Part shown: positions 33,476 to 44,172 of the stretch, piece after piece
Position numbering within the stretch: the first letter of the stretch is position 1
Layout of the letters: every line of letters starts with the position of its first letter
DNA from: Liopterus haemorrhoidalis
Lineage: Eukaryota > Arthropoda > Insecta > Coleoptera > Dytiscidae
DNA length: 64,000 nt
Reading direction: 5' to 3'
Assembly (NCBI GenBank): GCA_963971575.1
Contig: OZ020611.1
Span: 179,058,071 to 179,122,070, forward strand
Position numbers and translations under genes: made by a program
Notes under the pieces: generated by a model
Told to the model about the DNA's origin: nothing
Databases searched by the model: none
The model's input: only the letters and a program-made list of their open reading frames with translations

Positions 33476-34046
33476 CAGCTAGACAGACCTCTCGTGGCCG
33501 GGCGGAGCTTAATATGCGCACAGAGAGAGCACTATGAAAGAAGGAGACAGATACAGAGAACAGTCTGAGAAACAAGTTCACATTCTTACACGTGTACATT
33601 ATACTTATCAGTTAGGTACGTCTACAAACACAAGTTCCACCCATCACAGTCGAACAACAAAACTATAGAAACGCAGCTGCTTGATTTAAGTGATTACTGC
33701 ATTTGACGTTCACTTTGTCGACTTGTTTATTGGCCAGAGCATCCCCGTCCCGCGTCTTTTTCCAAACTCCAGCAATTTCAAGTAGATTGTAAATAATAAA
33801 GTCTTACAAAAATAAAGAACATTGCTAATTATTTCTGGACTTTTACTATTAATAGCACGTCCACCTAGTTTGCTTTTTGTCTCCATGATTTTAAATATTT
33901 AATATATTTTGAATGTTGCGCTTATGCACTTGACTGTAATAGCTTGTGTAGGCAAATAGAAATAATGCAATTCACCTAAGTTATAACCCACACTACAAAT
34001 TTCACGCGCATGTTTCACTCCCGGCCACGAGAGATCTGGCCGGCTG
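33476..34046. mobile_element. TA-flanked TIR element (CTCTCGTGGCCGGG ends)
   Basis: CAGCTAGACAGACCTCTCGT and the inverted right end CAGCCGGCCAGATCTCTCGT match at 15 of 20 positions and continue identically through GGCCGGG. TA lies on each side (33474-33475, 34047-34048). The interior is non-coding. It fits a non-autonomous Tc1/mariner-pogo type element. Confidence 0.75.
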
Positions 34047-34130
34047 TAATTGATGATATTGGGACGAATCTCACGGTCGCCTATATATTATATTTAACGG
34101 CGGTTCTATCAAATTTGGTGCCTGTTCGAA

Positions 34131-34465
34131 AGATCAAATGAACAAAAAAGAAAGGAAACCCAAGAGATCAAGCAAGCAAAACAAAAGCAAAGCCAATCGA
34201 ACTACCAAGCGAAAAAAGGCAACCCAAGAAATGAATCGAGGGAAAAAAATGCAAATCCAAAAGATATAGCGACAGAAAAATTAAAAAAAAAACAAAAAAT
34301 CAACCCTGAAAATCCAAGAGATCAAGTGAACAAAAAAGGAAGCCCTAAAGTCAAGTGACAAAAATTAAAAAAAATCCAAAAGACCAAGTGAGCAAAAAAG
34401 GAAAAGCTAAGAAATCAAGCGAGCAAAATAAGTAAATTCAAGAAATCGAGCAAACAAAAAGAATT
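34131..34465 (+). repeat. Purine-rich degenerate minisatellite
   Basis: Imperfect units of roughly 35-40 bp around CCAAGAGATCAAG, TGAACAAAAAAGGAA repeat at least six times. The plus strand is almost free of T for long stretches. No coding sense is apparent. Confidence 0.7.
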
Positions 34466-34524
34466 AAGTAGAATCATGTAGATACATGGCACTGCAATCT
34501 ATACTGCTAATAATAATTAAATAA

Positions 34525-35164
34525 CAATTTGCTCAGACTCGCTAGCCTCATTAAACAACATTCAAAACGTGCAAAGTAAAAAACCAACCATAATAAAAAT
34601 ACAAGAAGAGATCCACAAACTCTCAAACTTATGCCAAAATAAAATATACCTGATATGGATTCCAGGTCATTCAGACATTGAATTCAGTCATTCAACGAAC
34701 AAGCCGACAACGCAGCAAAAGAGGATACAAGCCCAGTACAAAATACTCCCATACCAACAACAGACTTTAAGAATGCTTTCAAAGACATCACAATACAACA
34801 CACAAAAAAAAGTGTATGGCTCAATATCGACCCAAATACGAACAAATTACGTAACATCAAGAAAGATATAAAAGTTTGGGATCTGGAAAAAGGATGAAAA
34901 ATACAGACTTTAATGAAAATACTGCGCATCAGACACTCAAGATTCACCCACAGCTCCCTATTTAACAGAAACCCCCCTCGGTGTGAAAATTGCGATGTGC
35001 TATTGACCATAGAACATATTATACCCAAATGTGCATTATATAACTCTTCAAGAATCAAATTCAACATCCCTAACAATATTAGAACAGCTCTACAAAACAA
35101 CCCAGACAGTACCACTAACATTATAAATTACTTAAGCGATATAAAATTACTAACACAAATCTAG
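34525..35164 (+). pseudogene. LINE RNase H domain and C-terminal Cys-His motif
   Basis: Plus-strand frames give TICSDSLASLNN (catalytic Asp), KIQEEIHKLSNLCQNKIYLI, then IWIPGHSDIE with the RNase H His-containing W-P-GH motif. After a frameshift, NEQADNAAKE-like residues carry another catalytic Asp and SVWLNIDPNTNKLRNIKKDI follows. The clean final frame (34913-35164) contains LRIRHSRFTHSSLFNRNPPR and the zinc-knuckle-like CENCDVLLTIEHIIPKCALY (C-x2-C-x8-H-x4-C). This arrangement is the C-terminus of I/Jockey-type LINE ORF2 proteins with RNase H. The RT domain is absent and frames are broken. Confidence 0.85.
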
Positions 35165-35276
35165 ATCTAAATATTATTATACACAGATGTCTATAGGGAG
35201 ATATATTTAGTTATTGTAAATAAAGACTATTTATTGCAAAATTATAAATGGCCAAAATTCTGTAGTCGTACATACA

Positions 35277-36376
35277 TAATTAGCAAGTGTGTGTATGTGA
35301 TCTGGGTAACATTGTGACGTCATTTTTTCCTAAGGTTCTCGTGATTAGCTAACTAGGGACTCTTGAGGGCTCTTGATTTACAGATATTTTACAGATTTAT
35401 TCTCTAAGAATCTACGAATATAATTACATATAGAAATGCGTAGGATTTCGTAGGGATAAACAAGAAACTCTAGACACTCCTACATTCTTTGACTGATATG
35501 AACAATATTTTGCAGATTTATTTTCTAAGAATCTACAAATATAATTATTTACAGAAATTTCTAGGGTTTCGTACGCATAAACAAGAAACTCTAGATACTC
35601 CTATATCCTATGATCGATATGAAAAATATTTTTCAGATTTATTCTCTAAGAAACTGCGGATAAAATTACATATAGAGATGCTTAGGGTTTCGTAGGGATA
35701 AAAGAGACACTGTAGACACGCCTATATCTTTAAACCGATATGAACAATATTTTGCAGATTTATTCTCTAAGAATCTACGAATATAATTATATATAGAAAT
35801 GTTTAGGGTTTCGTAGGTATAATAGAGAAACTCTAGACACGCCTATATCCTTTAACCGATATGAACAATATTTTGCAGATTTATTCTCTAAGAATCTACA
35901 AATATAATTATATATAGAAATGTTTAGGGTTTCGTAGGTATAATAGAGAAACTCTAGACACGCCTATATCCTTTAACCGATATGAACAATATTTTGCAGA
36001 TTTATTCTCTAAGATCTACAAATATAATTTTATATAGAAATATCTAGAATTTCGTAGGCATAAAAAAGAAACTTTAGACACTCTTATATCCTTTGACCGA
36101 TATGAACAATATTTTGCAGATTTATTCTCTAAGAATCTACGAATATAATTATATACATAAATGTCTAGGGTTTCGTAGGCATAAATTAACGTCTCAAATA
36201 ATTTTTATTTTTAACAATATAAATGTAATGTACTGAGTAAAAATTAATCGTTTTCCCATCTTAAAAAGTTCATGAATAAATAATCTAACTATATAATTAG
36301 CAAGTATCTGTATGTAGTGTCCGTAACATTTTGATGTCAATTTTTCCTAAGGTTCTCATGATTGGCTAACTGGGGA
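35277..36376 (+). repeat. Direct repeat pair bracketing the satellite array
   Basis: About 85 bp at 35277-35360 recurs at 36293-36376, offset by about 1017 bp: ATAATTAGCAAGT, GTAACATT-TGA-GTCA, TTTTTCCTAAGGTTCTC, TGATT(A/G)GCTAACT-GGGAC. The pair flanks the seven-unit array, so the array and one copy of the flank were duplicated or expanded together. Confidence 0.75.
35389..36187 (+). repeat. Satellite-like tandem array, ~120-bp unit, seven copies
   Basis: GCAGATTTATTCTCTAAGAA starts each unit near 35390, 35512, 35633, 35754, 35875, 35996 and 36116, so the period is about 120-122 bp. Each unit includes CTACGAATATAATTA, GGGTTTCGTAGG, AAACTCTAGACAC and CGATATGAACAATATTTT. Units 4-6 are the most similar, suggesting recent local exchange. 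It encodes no product. Confidence 0.92.
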
Positions 36377-36478
36377 CACCCTGTCTCTTGATTGGCTGAC
36401 AGGTGACACCCTCGCCGGTGATTGGCTAACGGGAGTTATCCTGTCCCGTGATCCGCTGACCGGCGATGAAATTAAGAT
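36359..36478 (+). repeat. 30-bp minisatellite with inverted CCAAT motifs, four units
   Basis: TGATTGGCTAAC occurs at exact 30-base spacing (36359, 36389, 36419, and a diverged TGATCCGCTGAC at 36449), followed by GGGGACACCCTGTC-like sequence. Three units carry ATTGGCT, the inverse of a CCAAT box. Confidence 0.88.
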
Positions 36479-36569
36479 ATGTTAAAAAAATAAAACCAAA
36501 TACACCTACAAACAATTGAAATTTTTATATTATAAATCCGTCATTGTTGACGGGTAATAACCTAGTATA

Positions 36570-36899
36570 ATTATAAGAGTTTAATGTTATAATTATAATA
36601 TATGTATATTAAACGCTAAAGCCTAGCAGTTGAAGCGTTTCTAAATAAAAATTAAATTAAAAAATAAAAGGAAAAGGAAATTATATCCAATCAACTCCAG
36701 TGCCTTCATACCTGAGGCGCCTGGATCAATTGCTCCATTGCTTCATGCCACCGCACGGCTTTCATCTCATGCTAAGACCAATAGCATAAAAGCGATTTTA
36801 CAAGACGTTTCATGAAACGCGCGATATTCGTCTGCGATTCACATAGCATCGGATACAGTATCTTATGTTTATTTGTTCTGAGTAAATCCTCTCCTTTTT
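36570..36899. other. Interval without recognised features
   Basis: AT-rich sequence then a GC-richer stretch that may belong to the adjacent LINE relic; no motif recognised. Confidence 0.3.
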
Positions 36900-37095
36900 T
36901 TGAACTCCTTGTAGCCAGTTCCTAGATATACGCATACGCTTTAGGCCATCAGTCCAGTGAGTGGGCGATCTTCCTCATTTACGTGTATTTGCTCATGATC
37001 TCCATTCGAGAATCTCTTTGGTCCATCTGGCGTCTATTGCTCTTTTTAGATTGCCTGCCTATTTCCATTTCATGGTAGCTTTTACAAGGATGTCG
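36900..37095 (-). pseudogene. LINE C-terminal fragment
   Basis: The minus strand reads KWK-AGNLKRAIDARWTKEI, LEWRS, then SPTHWTDGLKRM, matching the W-GH-AR...RWT..ILEW.P....RGRP..RW.DDL series found at the C-terminus of RTE/CR1-like LINE proteins. Two stops and divergence make it a pseudogene. No other part of the LINE is recognisable nearby. Confidence 0.55.
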
Positions 37096-37299
37096 GTTAG
37101 TTTTGTCAGTCAGTTTCAGCATATGATATTTTCTTTTTAAGTCGTTTATCGAGCATAGCTCGTTTCATAACCATTTGGGTTACTTGCAGCTTTCTAGCAG
37201 AAAGTTTAGTCAGTGTTAGGTTTTAGTTCCTGCAGTATTTGGAATATTTCTTGAACGAAGTCTGATACGAGAACAATATTATTATTAACTGTTAACTAT

Positions 37300-37832
37300 C
37301 ATAATTTCTTGATGTGCTCATGGGTAAACAAGCAATTTCCAAGTCTTAACTAATATTCAAATACCGTATGAAGGCCTTATCACACTAGAACGCTATTCAA
37401 GTCTTATTTTTGTAGGTTTTTTTTCAGGATCCAAGTCTTCAGGTCTTGACATATCACACGGTATTTGAATATTAGTTAAGACTTGGAAATTGTTTGTTTA
37501 CCCATGCGCACATTGAGAAATTATGATAGTTGACAGTTATATTTTGACATAAACAAAAGACAAAGACGCGTCAGCTGTAAGACCTGGGTAAAAAGACCGA
37601 GAAATTGTATCCTTTTTCATTTGGTTGGTCTTCAAAACCTAGGTTTTTTCTTCATACTATCACACGCACAAGACTTCGATTCGAATGCAAAGACTTTAAT
37701 TTTCCAAGTTTAGACTTGAATAATAACTCTAGTGTGATAAGGCTTTGATATGTCAAGACCTGAAGACTTGGATCCTGAAAAAAAAAACTACAAAAATAAG
37801 ACTTGGATAGCGTTCTAGTGTGATAAGGCCTT
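37300..37832. repeat. Nested fold-back structure, possibly two MITEs
   Basis: Segment X (37302-37368) has an inverted copy at 37455-37530. Segment Y between them (37373-37447, starting AAGGCCTTATCACACTAGAA) has an inverted copy at about 37745-37830 ending TTCTAGTGTGATAAGGCCTT, over ~80 bp with few differences. GTGTGATA motifs mark every junction. The order is X-Y-X'-spacer-Y'. One reading is a 458-bp TIR element (37373-37830) that contains, in inverted orientation, a copy of its own left flank. Target duplications are unclear. Confidence 0.7.
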
Positions 37833-38686
37833 TAAAAGGTGTGGGGCTCAAACCACCGCCTTTTCTGCCGTTAAGATGATCCGCATCAGTATGGTGCTTA
37901 TTATTTAGAGTTAGAGTACAATCTAAATATTTGTAAATTGCCACAACTCATATTACTTTATTTATTGTTTTATGTAACAATATTTTTAAAACACACCCTT
38001 ACTATCTTTATGGGTTATTTATTATACATTGGTGGGTGTACCCGTGCTTCGCTACGTATTTCACTACTTTAAAACGAAGAAAGTAGAACATAACGCTCAC
38101 AACGTTAAAATTAAATATATAAAACGATAATATAATTTGCATTTAACTATTAGACGATGGGAAATACAGAAATCTCCCGCACTGCTATCTGTTGGTAAGT
38201 TCCGCACCAAATACCGACGTACATGTACAACTTTAAACATGTCTGTGCATGCGTACACTTTACACTGTCATAACTCCGCTATTATTAATATTTGATGTAT
38301 AGTGTTAAATACATTATGATTCTACGTGAAATGCTGTAATTTGTTATTCTAAAATAATTGATACATCACTATAAAACTCCAATGTTATGCACCAACAAAC
38401 TTTCTAATACAAAAGCTATTAGGTTTAAAAATAGAAAATTGCCCAATACACGATATCGGTACATAATAGATATATGCTCTTGCGGACTTTTTTTTACATC
38501 TAGTTAAGATCTACATTTTTTGTCTGTATTATATCGATATATCTCTTAAGGTTTAGCCTGCGTAATCAATTTAAATTGCACGGAGAGTGAAAAATGATGG
38601 CTTCCCCCCATAACGCCCCCTAGGGGTACATGGGCGAAGTTAGAACCCTCACTAAAGCCTTCCTCAGATTATTTTACCTCCTTGTA

Positions 38687-39245
38687 AAGTCTGATCCAAT
38701 TTGGACTTTAGGATTTATTTTTTGAATAAAACACAACATATTGGAAAAATCCGAATTTTATTGTTATTAGCGTAAAGTACAGACTTGGCAATTATTTATG
38801 AAATATGATGTCGGCCAAATGCCCTCCACGACTCCGCTGACATGATACCATTCTTTTAGCGAAGTTTTCCGTAATCGTTTCCAATAAATGCGGTTCGATT
38901 TCAGCAATTGCACGCCTGATGTTCTCTTTTAGTTCTGGAATCGTAGCAGGCTTGTTGACATAGACCCTTTTTTTCAAATAGCCCCAGAGAAAAAAGTCTA
39001 ATGGGATTAGATCGTAAAATCTCGCTGGCCAATTGATGTCGCCCCTCTGAGAGACAACATGACCAGGAAATAATCAGTAACTGTTCGCCTGTTTTCATAA
39101 TAAACTTACACGACATTTATGCGTTGCTGCACAGTATACGGCGCCATGATAAATTTGCAATGTGTTTAGATACGAACTGTAAAAATGCAAACTTCTAACA
39201 TTCACTGAATTTCTGAAATTCCGGAGTCCAATTTGGAAAACCCTT
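38687..39245 (-). mobile_element. Tc1/mariner deletion derivative at a TA site
   Basis: The left end AAGTCTGATCCAATTTGGAC and the inverted right end AAGGGTTTTCCAAATTGGAC share AAG, CCAA and TTGGAC. TA at 38685-38686 and 39246-39247 flanks it, and family B copy 1 has a single TA in the same context (25641-25642), so the insertion is certain. Confidence 0.93.
38792..39147 (-). pseudogene. Tc1/mariner transposase, N- and C-termini only
   Basis: The minus strand starts with MAPYTVQQRINVV and VYYENRRTVT (transposase N-terminus, after 39147), then jumps to REDINWPARFYDLIPLDFFL-type sequence (the third catalytic Asp in DLIPLDFFLWG) and a clean C-terminal frame KKRVYVNKPATIPELKENIR, RAIAEIEPHLLETITENFAK, RMVSCQRSRGGHLADIIFHK. 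This is the ending of Tc3/mariner-like enzymes common in arthropods. The centre, with the other two catalytic Asps, is deleted. A frameshift lies near 38960. Confidence 0.88.
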
Positions 39246-39310
39246 TACTAAATTTTGTGAAAATCAAATAAACAAACAAACAGAAATTGTTTTTATATAT
39301 AAAGATATAT

Positions 39311-39946
39311 TATAATAATTACATTTTGTTTCATTAATTCGTTGTTTGGAAAATCACTTGGAAGTGTTAAAGAATTCCATTAAGTTGATGATTGACGTCA
39401 TTTTGTTTTGTAGAGCTTCTGTTAGGTTGCTGGGTATGTTGGATTTGTTTCATTTTTAATTGTATTTTATACATTTTCCTGTTATATATATTGTTTTTCT
39501 TATAAAGGTTCGACATCAGCTTTAAAGTCAACTGCGACAATCAGAAGCATAATTAAAGGACATGCTTCATTTTATGAGCTCTTCCTTAACCGCCCTCAGC
39601 ATTTAAATTCTAAATAATAAGGGAAAGAACTTTTTACACTTCATTTAAGACTCGACAATAATTCCTTCATATTTTATATATAATAATATTTTAAGTATAA
39701 TAAGCTGAATACTTAAGAAAAAATGAGTTCATAATTTGCATTTTCCTCATTAAATTTTAAGTTGGACAGTATGACCAGTGCACCAGCATTTTACTTTTTA
39801 ACGGAAATTTCTGGAGTACTGTATCTTTGATTTTTAGATAAATGGTAAATCAGTGTTTGTTAATTATTGCCAGCTCATGGAAACCTCTAATATAGGTGCT
39901 GCAACCAGAAGTATAAGTGAGAATTTCTTTCGGAAAAAAAATCATT
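39311..39946. other. Interval without recognised features
   Basis: AT-rich; no gene or repeat boundary recognised. Confidence 0.3.
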
Positions 39947-39954
39947 ATTAAGAT

Positions 39955-40536
39955 TAAGGTGACCATACGTCCCGAATTTGCCGGGCCAGTCCCGAATTTT
40001 CGCCTTGCGTCCCGAGGCAATATTTGTCCCGCATTCGGGTTTTTAGTCCCGAATTGTCCTGAATTTTAGAAAAGGTACTTATTTTCAATTTTTATTTTTA
40101 ATATATTTCAAATAAAATTATTTTTACAAAATATGTACTGAAAGGGTATTTTCCTTGACTAACAACTTTTATACAAGTGACAAGACTCACCTTGATGTAG
40201 ACACATTAAACGCAATTTTACTGATTAAAGTAAATTATGAAGAAAACTGTGCGGATTCTTATAAAAAGCTTCAAAGCAAAAAATACCTACTCAAAAAGAT
40301 CCATAGTTCGGAAAAATATAAAAAGTTTATTGTTGGCTAAGTGGTGGTCAGACCCAAGGCCAATAAAGTAAATAATTATATGTGTCTGGAAATTTTTATT
40401 TATTATAAATTATAATTATTTATTGTATATAATTTGTATTAAGAAATTTTTATTTGTATTGTAAATAATTACCCCCCCCCCCCCCCGTCTATGAACTTCC
40501 GTCCCGAATTTTGAACTAAAAAATATGGTCACCTTA
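39955..40536 (+). mobile_element. hAT element with perfect 8-bp TSD
   Basis: Ends TAAGGTGACCATACGTCCCG and TAAGGTGACCATATTTTTTA (inverted) share 13 terminal bases. ATTAAGAT is repeated exactly at 39947-39954 and 40537-40544. GTCCCGAATT motifs repeat inside both ends. A C-run of 16 lies at about 40471-40486. Confidence 0.93.
40120..40340 (+). pseudogene. hAT transposase C-terminal fragment
   Basis: The frame from 40155 reads DVDTLNAILLIKVNYEENCA and DSYKKLQSKKYLLKKIHSSE KYK-like residues. LN-ILLIK-N......F.Y..L......LLK-I.SSEKY is the extreme C-terminus of a group of hAT proteins, downstream of the dimerisation core. Upstream residues (around 40125-40155) include a VFPWLT-like piece in another frame. 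The rest of the transposase is absent from this 582-bp element. Confidence 0.6.
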
Positions 40537-40646
40537 ATTAAGATGGACATACCAAATTTTTAACTACATATAGTTAGTTAAAAATTTTGGCACACAGCAA
40601 CAAAGGCTATTTGCGCCTCACGAAGCCTATCTAAATGACTACACTA

Positions 40647-41052
40647 CAGTCTGTTCCAAACGGTTAAGCGGAACTAAATGGGATTTTCGTTCTTTTAGGT
40701 TGTCACGAGAAGGGACCTTGCTGGGGTTATTTAATTTTTCACGTTGGAATGTCAAAATTTAAAATTCCAACAATGAAACCATAGAAACGAATGACATGTC
40801 AAAATTAAATTATTTTTTTTTACAAATTTTAATGACAAAAAAATAAATAAATGGGAAATTTGTATTAAGAATGCACAAACTATCAAAATATAAAGAAAAT
40901 GACATTTTAAAATTATATTAACCTTAACCAAAAAATGTTAATTGTAAGTATGATTTACAAAGCTTAAACAAAACGACCGAAAAGCACGATTTAAGCGATG
41001 AAAGTAACTAGATTGCAAAATCTAGTTCCGCTTAACCGTTTGGAACAGACTG
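40647..41052. mobile_element. MITE of repeat family E, copy 2, with TA duplication
   Basis: The first 20 bases CAGTCTGTTCCAAACGGTTA are identical to the inverted right end, and identity extends to about 29 bp. TA flanks both ends (40645-40646, 41053-41054). The interior matches the copy at 5503-5679. Non-coding. Confidence 0.92.
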
Positions 41053-41456
41053 TACATATTAAAAACAATAAATAAATAAATAAAATTAAAAATACGCATA
41101 CTTTAATCTTGCACAGAAAAACAAAATAAATAAGTTAAAAAGTCTGTTCGAAAAATTGAACAGACTCAGGGTGAAGGTAAGAGGCTGTAAAGGGGCGAAT
41201 TACCATCGAATATCACAGTCTAGAAATAGAACACATTAAAATAAGGTGCAAGACTTCACAAATAAAACAGTAAGTTCGTAAGAGTATCATTCTGTCCATG
41301 AGTACTCTGTCGTCACCTAGAGCAACTGACAGGCCTAACTTCTCCCTGACATCCTCGAACTGTACAAACTGAGTTTAAAAGTGTAACACAGACATATCTG
41401 TGTTACACGTCTCAAACATAGGAGACTCTTCACCTCGAAGGAGGTGTCCATGTGTC

Positions 41457-41976
41457 CAGGTCCGGCGCGAGGCCATGTGCGAGATTGACAAGAAAAATGT
41501 ATATTGACGTGGTGGCCAAAAAGGGCTGGTTCAATAATGATGGACCACGCAAAATGACGGAATGAACGACATACATCGGTCAAAATGTAATTTTCCTTAC
41601 CTGGTGCTGTCCGCTATCACGCTATGTTTACATATTAGATACTCCTATAATGTTTCAAATGTATATATTTTAATTAGGGATATATTTAATGAATGTTACA
41701 CTATTTTTTTTCTGTGGCATCTATCAATAACAACTTTCGGCTGTGTGACTTTTTCTCGTATTCGGGGAATCACAGCGCTTCACAGCTGATGCAAAGCACC
41801 CCACCCGTTTTCTTCTTTCTAATTTCAGCGAGCTCGAAAACTATATATACAATTTAGATGGGAGTTTGGTGTACGCGAGTACGCGTGGTTCAGAAAGTTC
41901 GCACAATGCGTGAGGCGTGTTGGGCCGCGAGGCCATGTGCCACTGCACATGCTGCACATGCCTAGCGCCGGCCCTG
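41457..41976. mobile_element. hAT MITE related to 16159-16473, perfect TSD
   Basis: CAGGTCCGGCGCGAGGCCAT and the inverted right end CAGGGCCGGCGCTAGGCATG match closely. CATGTGTC is repeated at 41449-41456 and 41977-41984. The right ~45 bp are nearly identical to the right end of the 16.2-kb element. The interior differs and lacks the minisatellite. Frames inside show no known domain. Confidence 0.9.
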
Positions 41977-41984
41977 CATGTGTC

Positions 41985-43407
41985 CACCAACAGTGGCCTA
42001 TACGGGGAGGCGTGTAATGGCGGTTTCCTCTGTGTGGTTAATCCTGTAGGAAGAAGCCCATGGTTTAACGTCTCCCTTAATCTGTCTCAACTTAATGTCC
42101 TATATGGTGCTCCACATGGCTAAAACCAGATGTTTCAGATCTCTTTTTGCTTCATCTGGAAATATGAAACTCACATCAATCATAGGTCTGTGGAAGGCGG
42201 CTTTTGCAGCTGTTTAACTACATATACTACGTTTGCAAATAAAACCATATAAAATATAGAAATATAACACCTTATGATTTAATATGTATTAGTCAAGTAT
42301 GTAGAAGAAAATTAACTTTTTATGTACTGTACAGAACATGCGATATCCTGCATTCTTATTGTTGCATTTGTTATATTTATATTCTGTTCTTAAAATTATT
42401 TAATTGTAAAAGAATTTGAATTACAATATTTTTTGCATACATACATCATAAAAAAATAATGAAATATGAAAAACACAAAAATATCTTTATTCAAACGTCC
42501 ACTTCATAAGCTTTTAACTGCAAACTTGTGCAGCTCCGAGAAGAGGTATTCTGCCGTTGACAACACTTAACAATCACAGCAATATAAACACAATTGGTGC
42601 TGCCAATGCATGCATGTACCACATTGAGTCACTCTGTATCATAACTTGTGGACGAAAAATTTATTTTACGAACGACTCAATATTAGTGAAGGTTTTTAAT
42701 TATCGCCTCAAATTCAAAATTAAGTGAATTTTCGGCGTTTCAGAAAATCTAAGAGTCGCTATAAAACTCTTAAGTCTCTGCGGCCATACGCCAATATAAT
42801 TATGGAGGATTTCTCGAAAATATTTTTAATATTGAGGAGATTTTCAATTGCCAGAACGACATGGTATATGTTCAAAAAAGTTGACAATAAGCTCGCGAGA
42901 AAGCGCTGGGTTTCCTATGTATTTAGTAACATACGGCCAACATAATGCTAAGATTTTTGTTGTTTGCTATTTTTCGCGCCAGTCGCGCGAGTTATTAACT
43001 GTCTGTACGCGACTTCCGTTCAGGTTACCGGTAGTGTTCCAGTTCAAGAATGTATGTTGCGTAAACATTCGTCTCGTGTCTTAGTGTATTTTAGTCGCTC
43101 ATTTCGGTCACCGCATCCTCTGAGCTCTTAGTATCGTGCTTCTTTAGCAGAGGTAGAATTAGTCTTGTACCTCAATTCATTTATTCTGCTTTATTGTCGT
43201 AAATGCATTTAGGCATGCATTTACACTCGTGTGTGTTAGTATATTTCGCGAATATACGGTGTGGACTTTTGAAATCGATCGTGGCTGTGTGTCCAAACTC
43301 TCCATTCAAAACCTGGAGTGTTAGGATCAATGTCTCCGTCTGGGAATATTGCAGGGCTTCGCATTTAACAGCTATAATCGCCTCAAAATCAGTATTTTTG
43401 TGTATAA
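41985..43407. other. Unassigned interval, GC-richer in its right half
   Basis: No known protein. Frames at 42724-42945, 42848-43084 and 43203-43508 overlap in different phases and have no recognisable motif; the last runs into family A. The stretch 42960-43390 is less AT-rich than its surroundings and lacks a match elsewhere in the window. It could be a remnant exon or an unknown repeat. Confidence 0.3.
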
Positions 43408-43936
43408 TTTTTACCTACCGCCAACAAGGGAGGTATTGTGATCATAATGATGTCTGTCGGTCTGTCTGTCTGTCGGTCCGTGCACACGTGCAGAGTAAAT
43501 TCGGCTGAAAGGATTTTTATGAAACTTCAAATTTGAGCTTTTGACATCAATGGCACGAATTGATCAACTTTTTGTAAAAATCGGTTAACTAGAAATGGGA
43601 ATTTAATCGTGTCGGTTTTAAGATTTTTGCGAATATTTCACAACAGAGAAATATTTCGAAACAATTTATTTAACAAAAGTTGCTATAAAAGCAATAACTA
43701 ACAACTTGTATTTGATATTTTTTGATAAAACGAAAAAAAATTGAAAAATTATTTTATGAATTTTTTTTTATGTATCTATTTTTTCATACTTATATGTAAC
43801 GTTTCCATGGTAATGATAAATAATATCTCTGTTAGAAAATATTGGGCCAAGTTATTTCTACTCTGCTGCTAGAATGTATTTTATACAAGTACTTTATGAT
43901 GACGGTCGGTCCTGTGGTGGCCACAGCTGATTTTTT
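43408..43936 (-). repeat. Interspersed repeat family A, copy 3
   Basis: The most complete copy, in reverse orientation: it starts TTTTTACCTACCGCCAACA and ends CCACCACAGG-type sequence then TTTTTT. It includes the TCTGTCGGTCTGTCTGTCTG tract, GCACACGTGCAGAGTAAATT and the block missing from copy 1. ACCTACCGCC and GACGGTCGGT near the ends form the inverted pair. Confidence 0.82.
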
Positions 43937-44172
43937 ATACGTTAATTTAAGAACTAAGAGTTTCATTTAAATTGTTATTACAGTCAAACCTCTATCTTCG
44001 TCAACCTCCATATTCGTACTATTTGATATTCATCACATTTTGATGACAATTTTTGTCCCCCATATTCGTTAGTATTTTCTGTATTCGTTGTCCCTCTCAC
44101 CGCTGCCGCGGAGGTAAATTCGTCTGGAAAGGAAAAATCGAGTAAAGCACCCATACCTAACGCTGACATCAA

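Larger units (their letters stand above)
34498..36565 (+). mobile_element. Candidate Helitron-like element
   Basis: The 3' end shows the Helitron pattern: a 6-bp stem hairpin CCGTCA-TTGT-TGACGG (36538-36553), an 8-base spacer, CTAG (36562-36565), then T. A plausible 5' end is TCTATACTGCTAATAATAAT at 34498, preceded by A, giving insertion between A and T. Helitrons leave no target duplication, so ends cannot be confirmed from flanks. Inside lie a LINE fragment, a satellite array and a minisatellite. No Rep/helicase sequence is seen, so it would be non-autonomous. The 3' end is better supported than the 5' end. Confidence 0.42.
38036..39310 (+). repeat. Interspersed repeat family B, copy 2, interrupted by mariner
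   Basis: It begins near GTACCCGTGCTTCGCTACGT, runs through the blocks shared with copy 1 (TGATACATCACTATAAAA, TTGCCCAATACACGATATCG, CGCCCCCTAGGGGTACATGG), and after the mariner ends with AACAAACAAACAGAAATTG and TATATATAAAGAT. The first ~300 bp have no counterpart at copy 1. No protein is seen. Confidence 0.72.

Noticed and set aside
33900..34130. LTR retrotransposon primer-binding site near TGGTGCCTGTTCG
   Set aside because: No paired long terminal repeats, polypurine tract or gag/pol sequence nearby.
35389..36187. CRISPR array
   Set aside because: The whole ~120-bp unit is repeated without unique spacers, and the context is eukaryotic.
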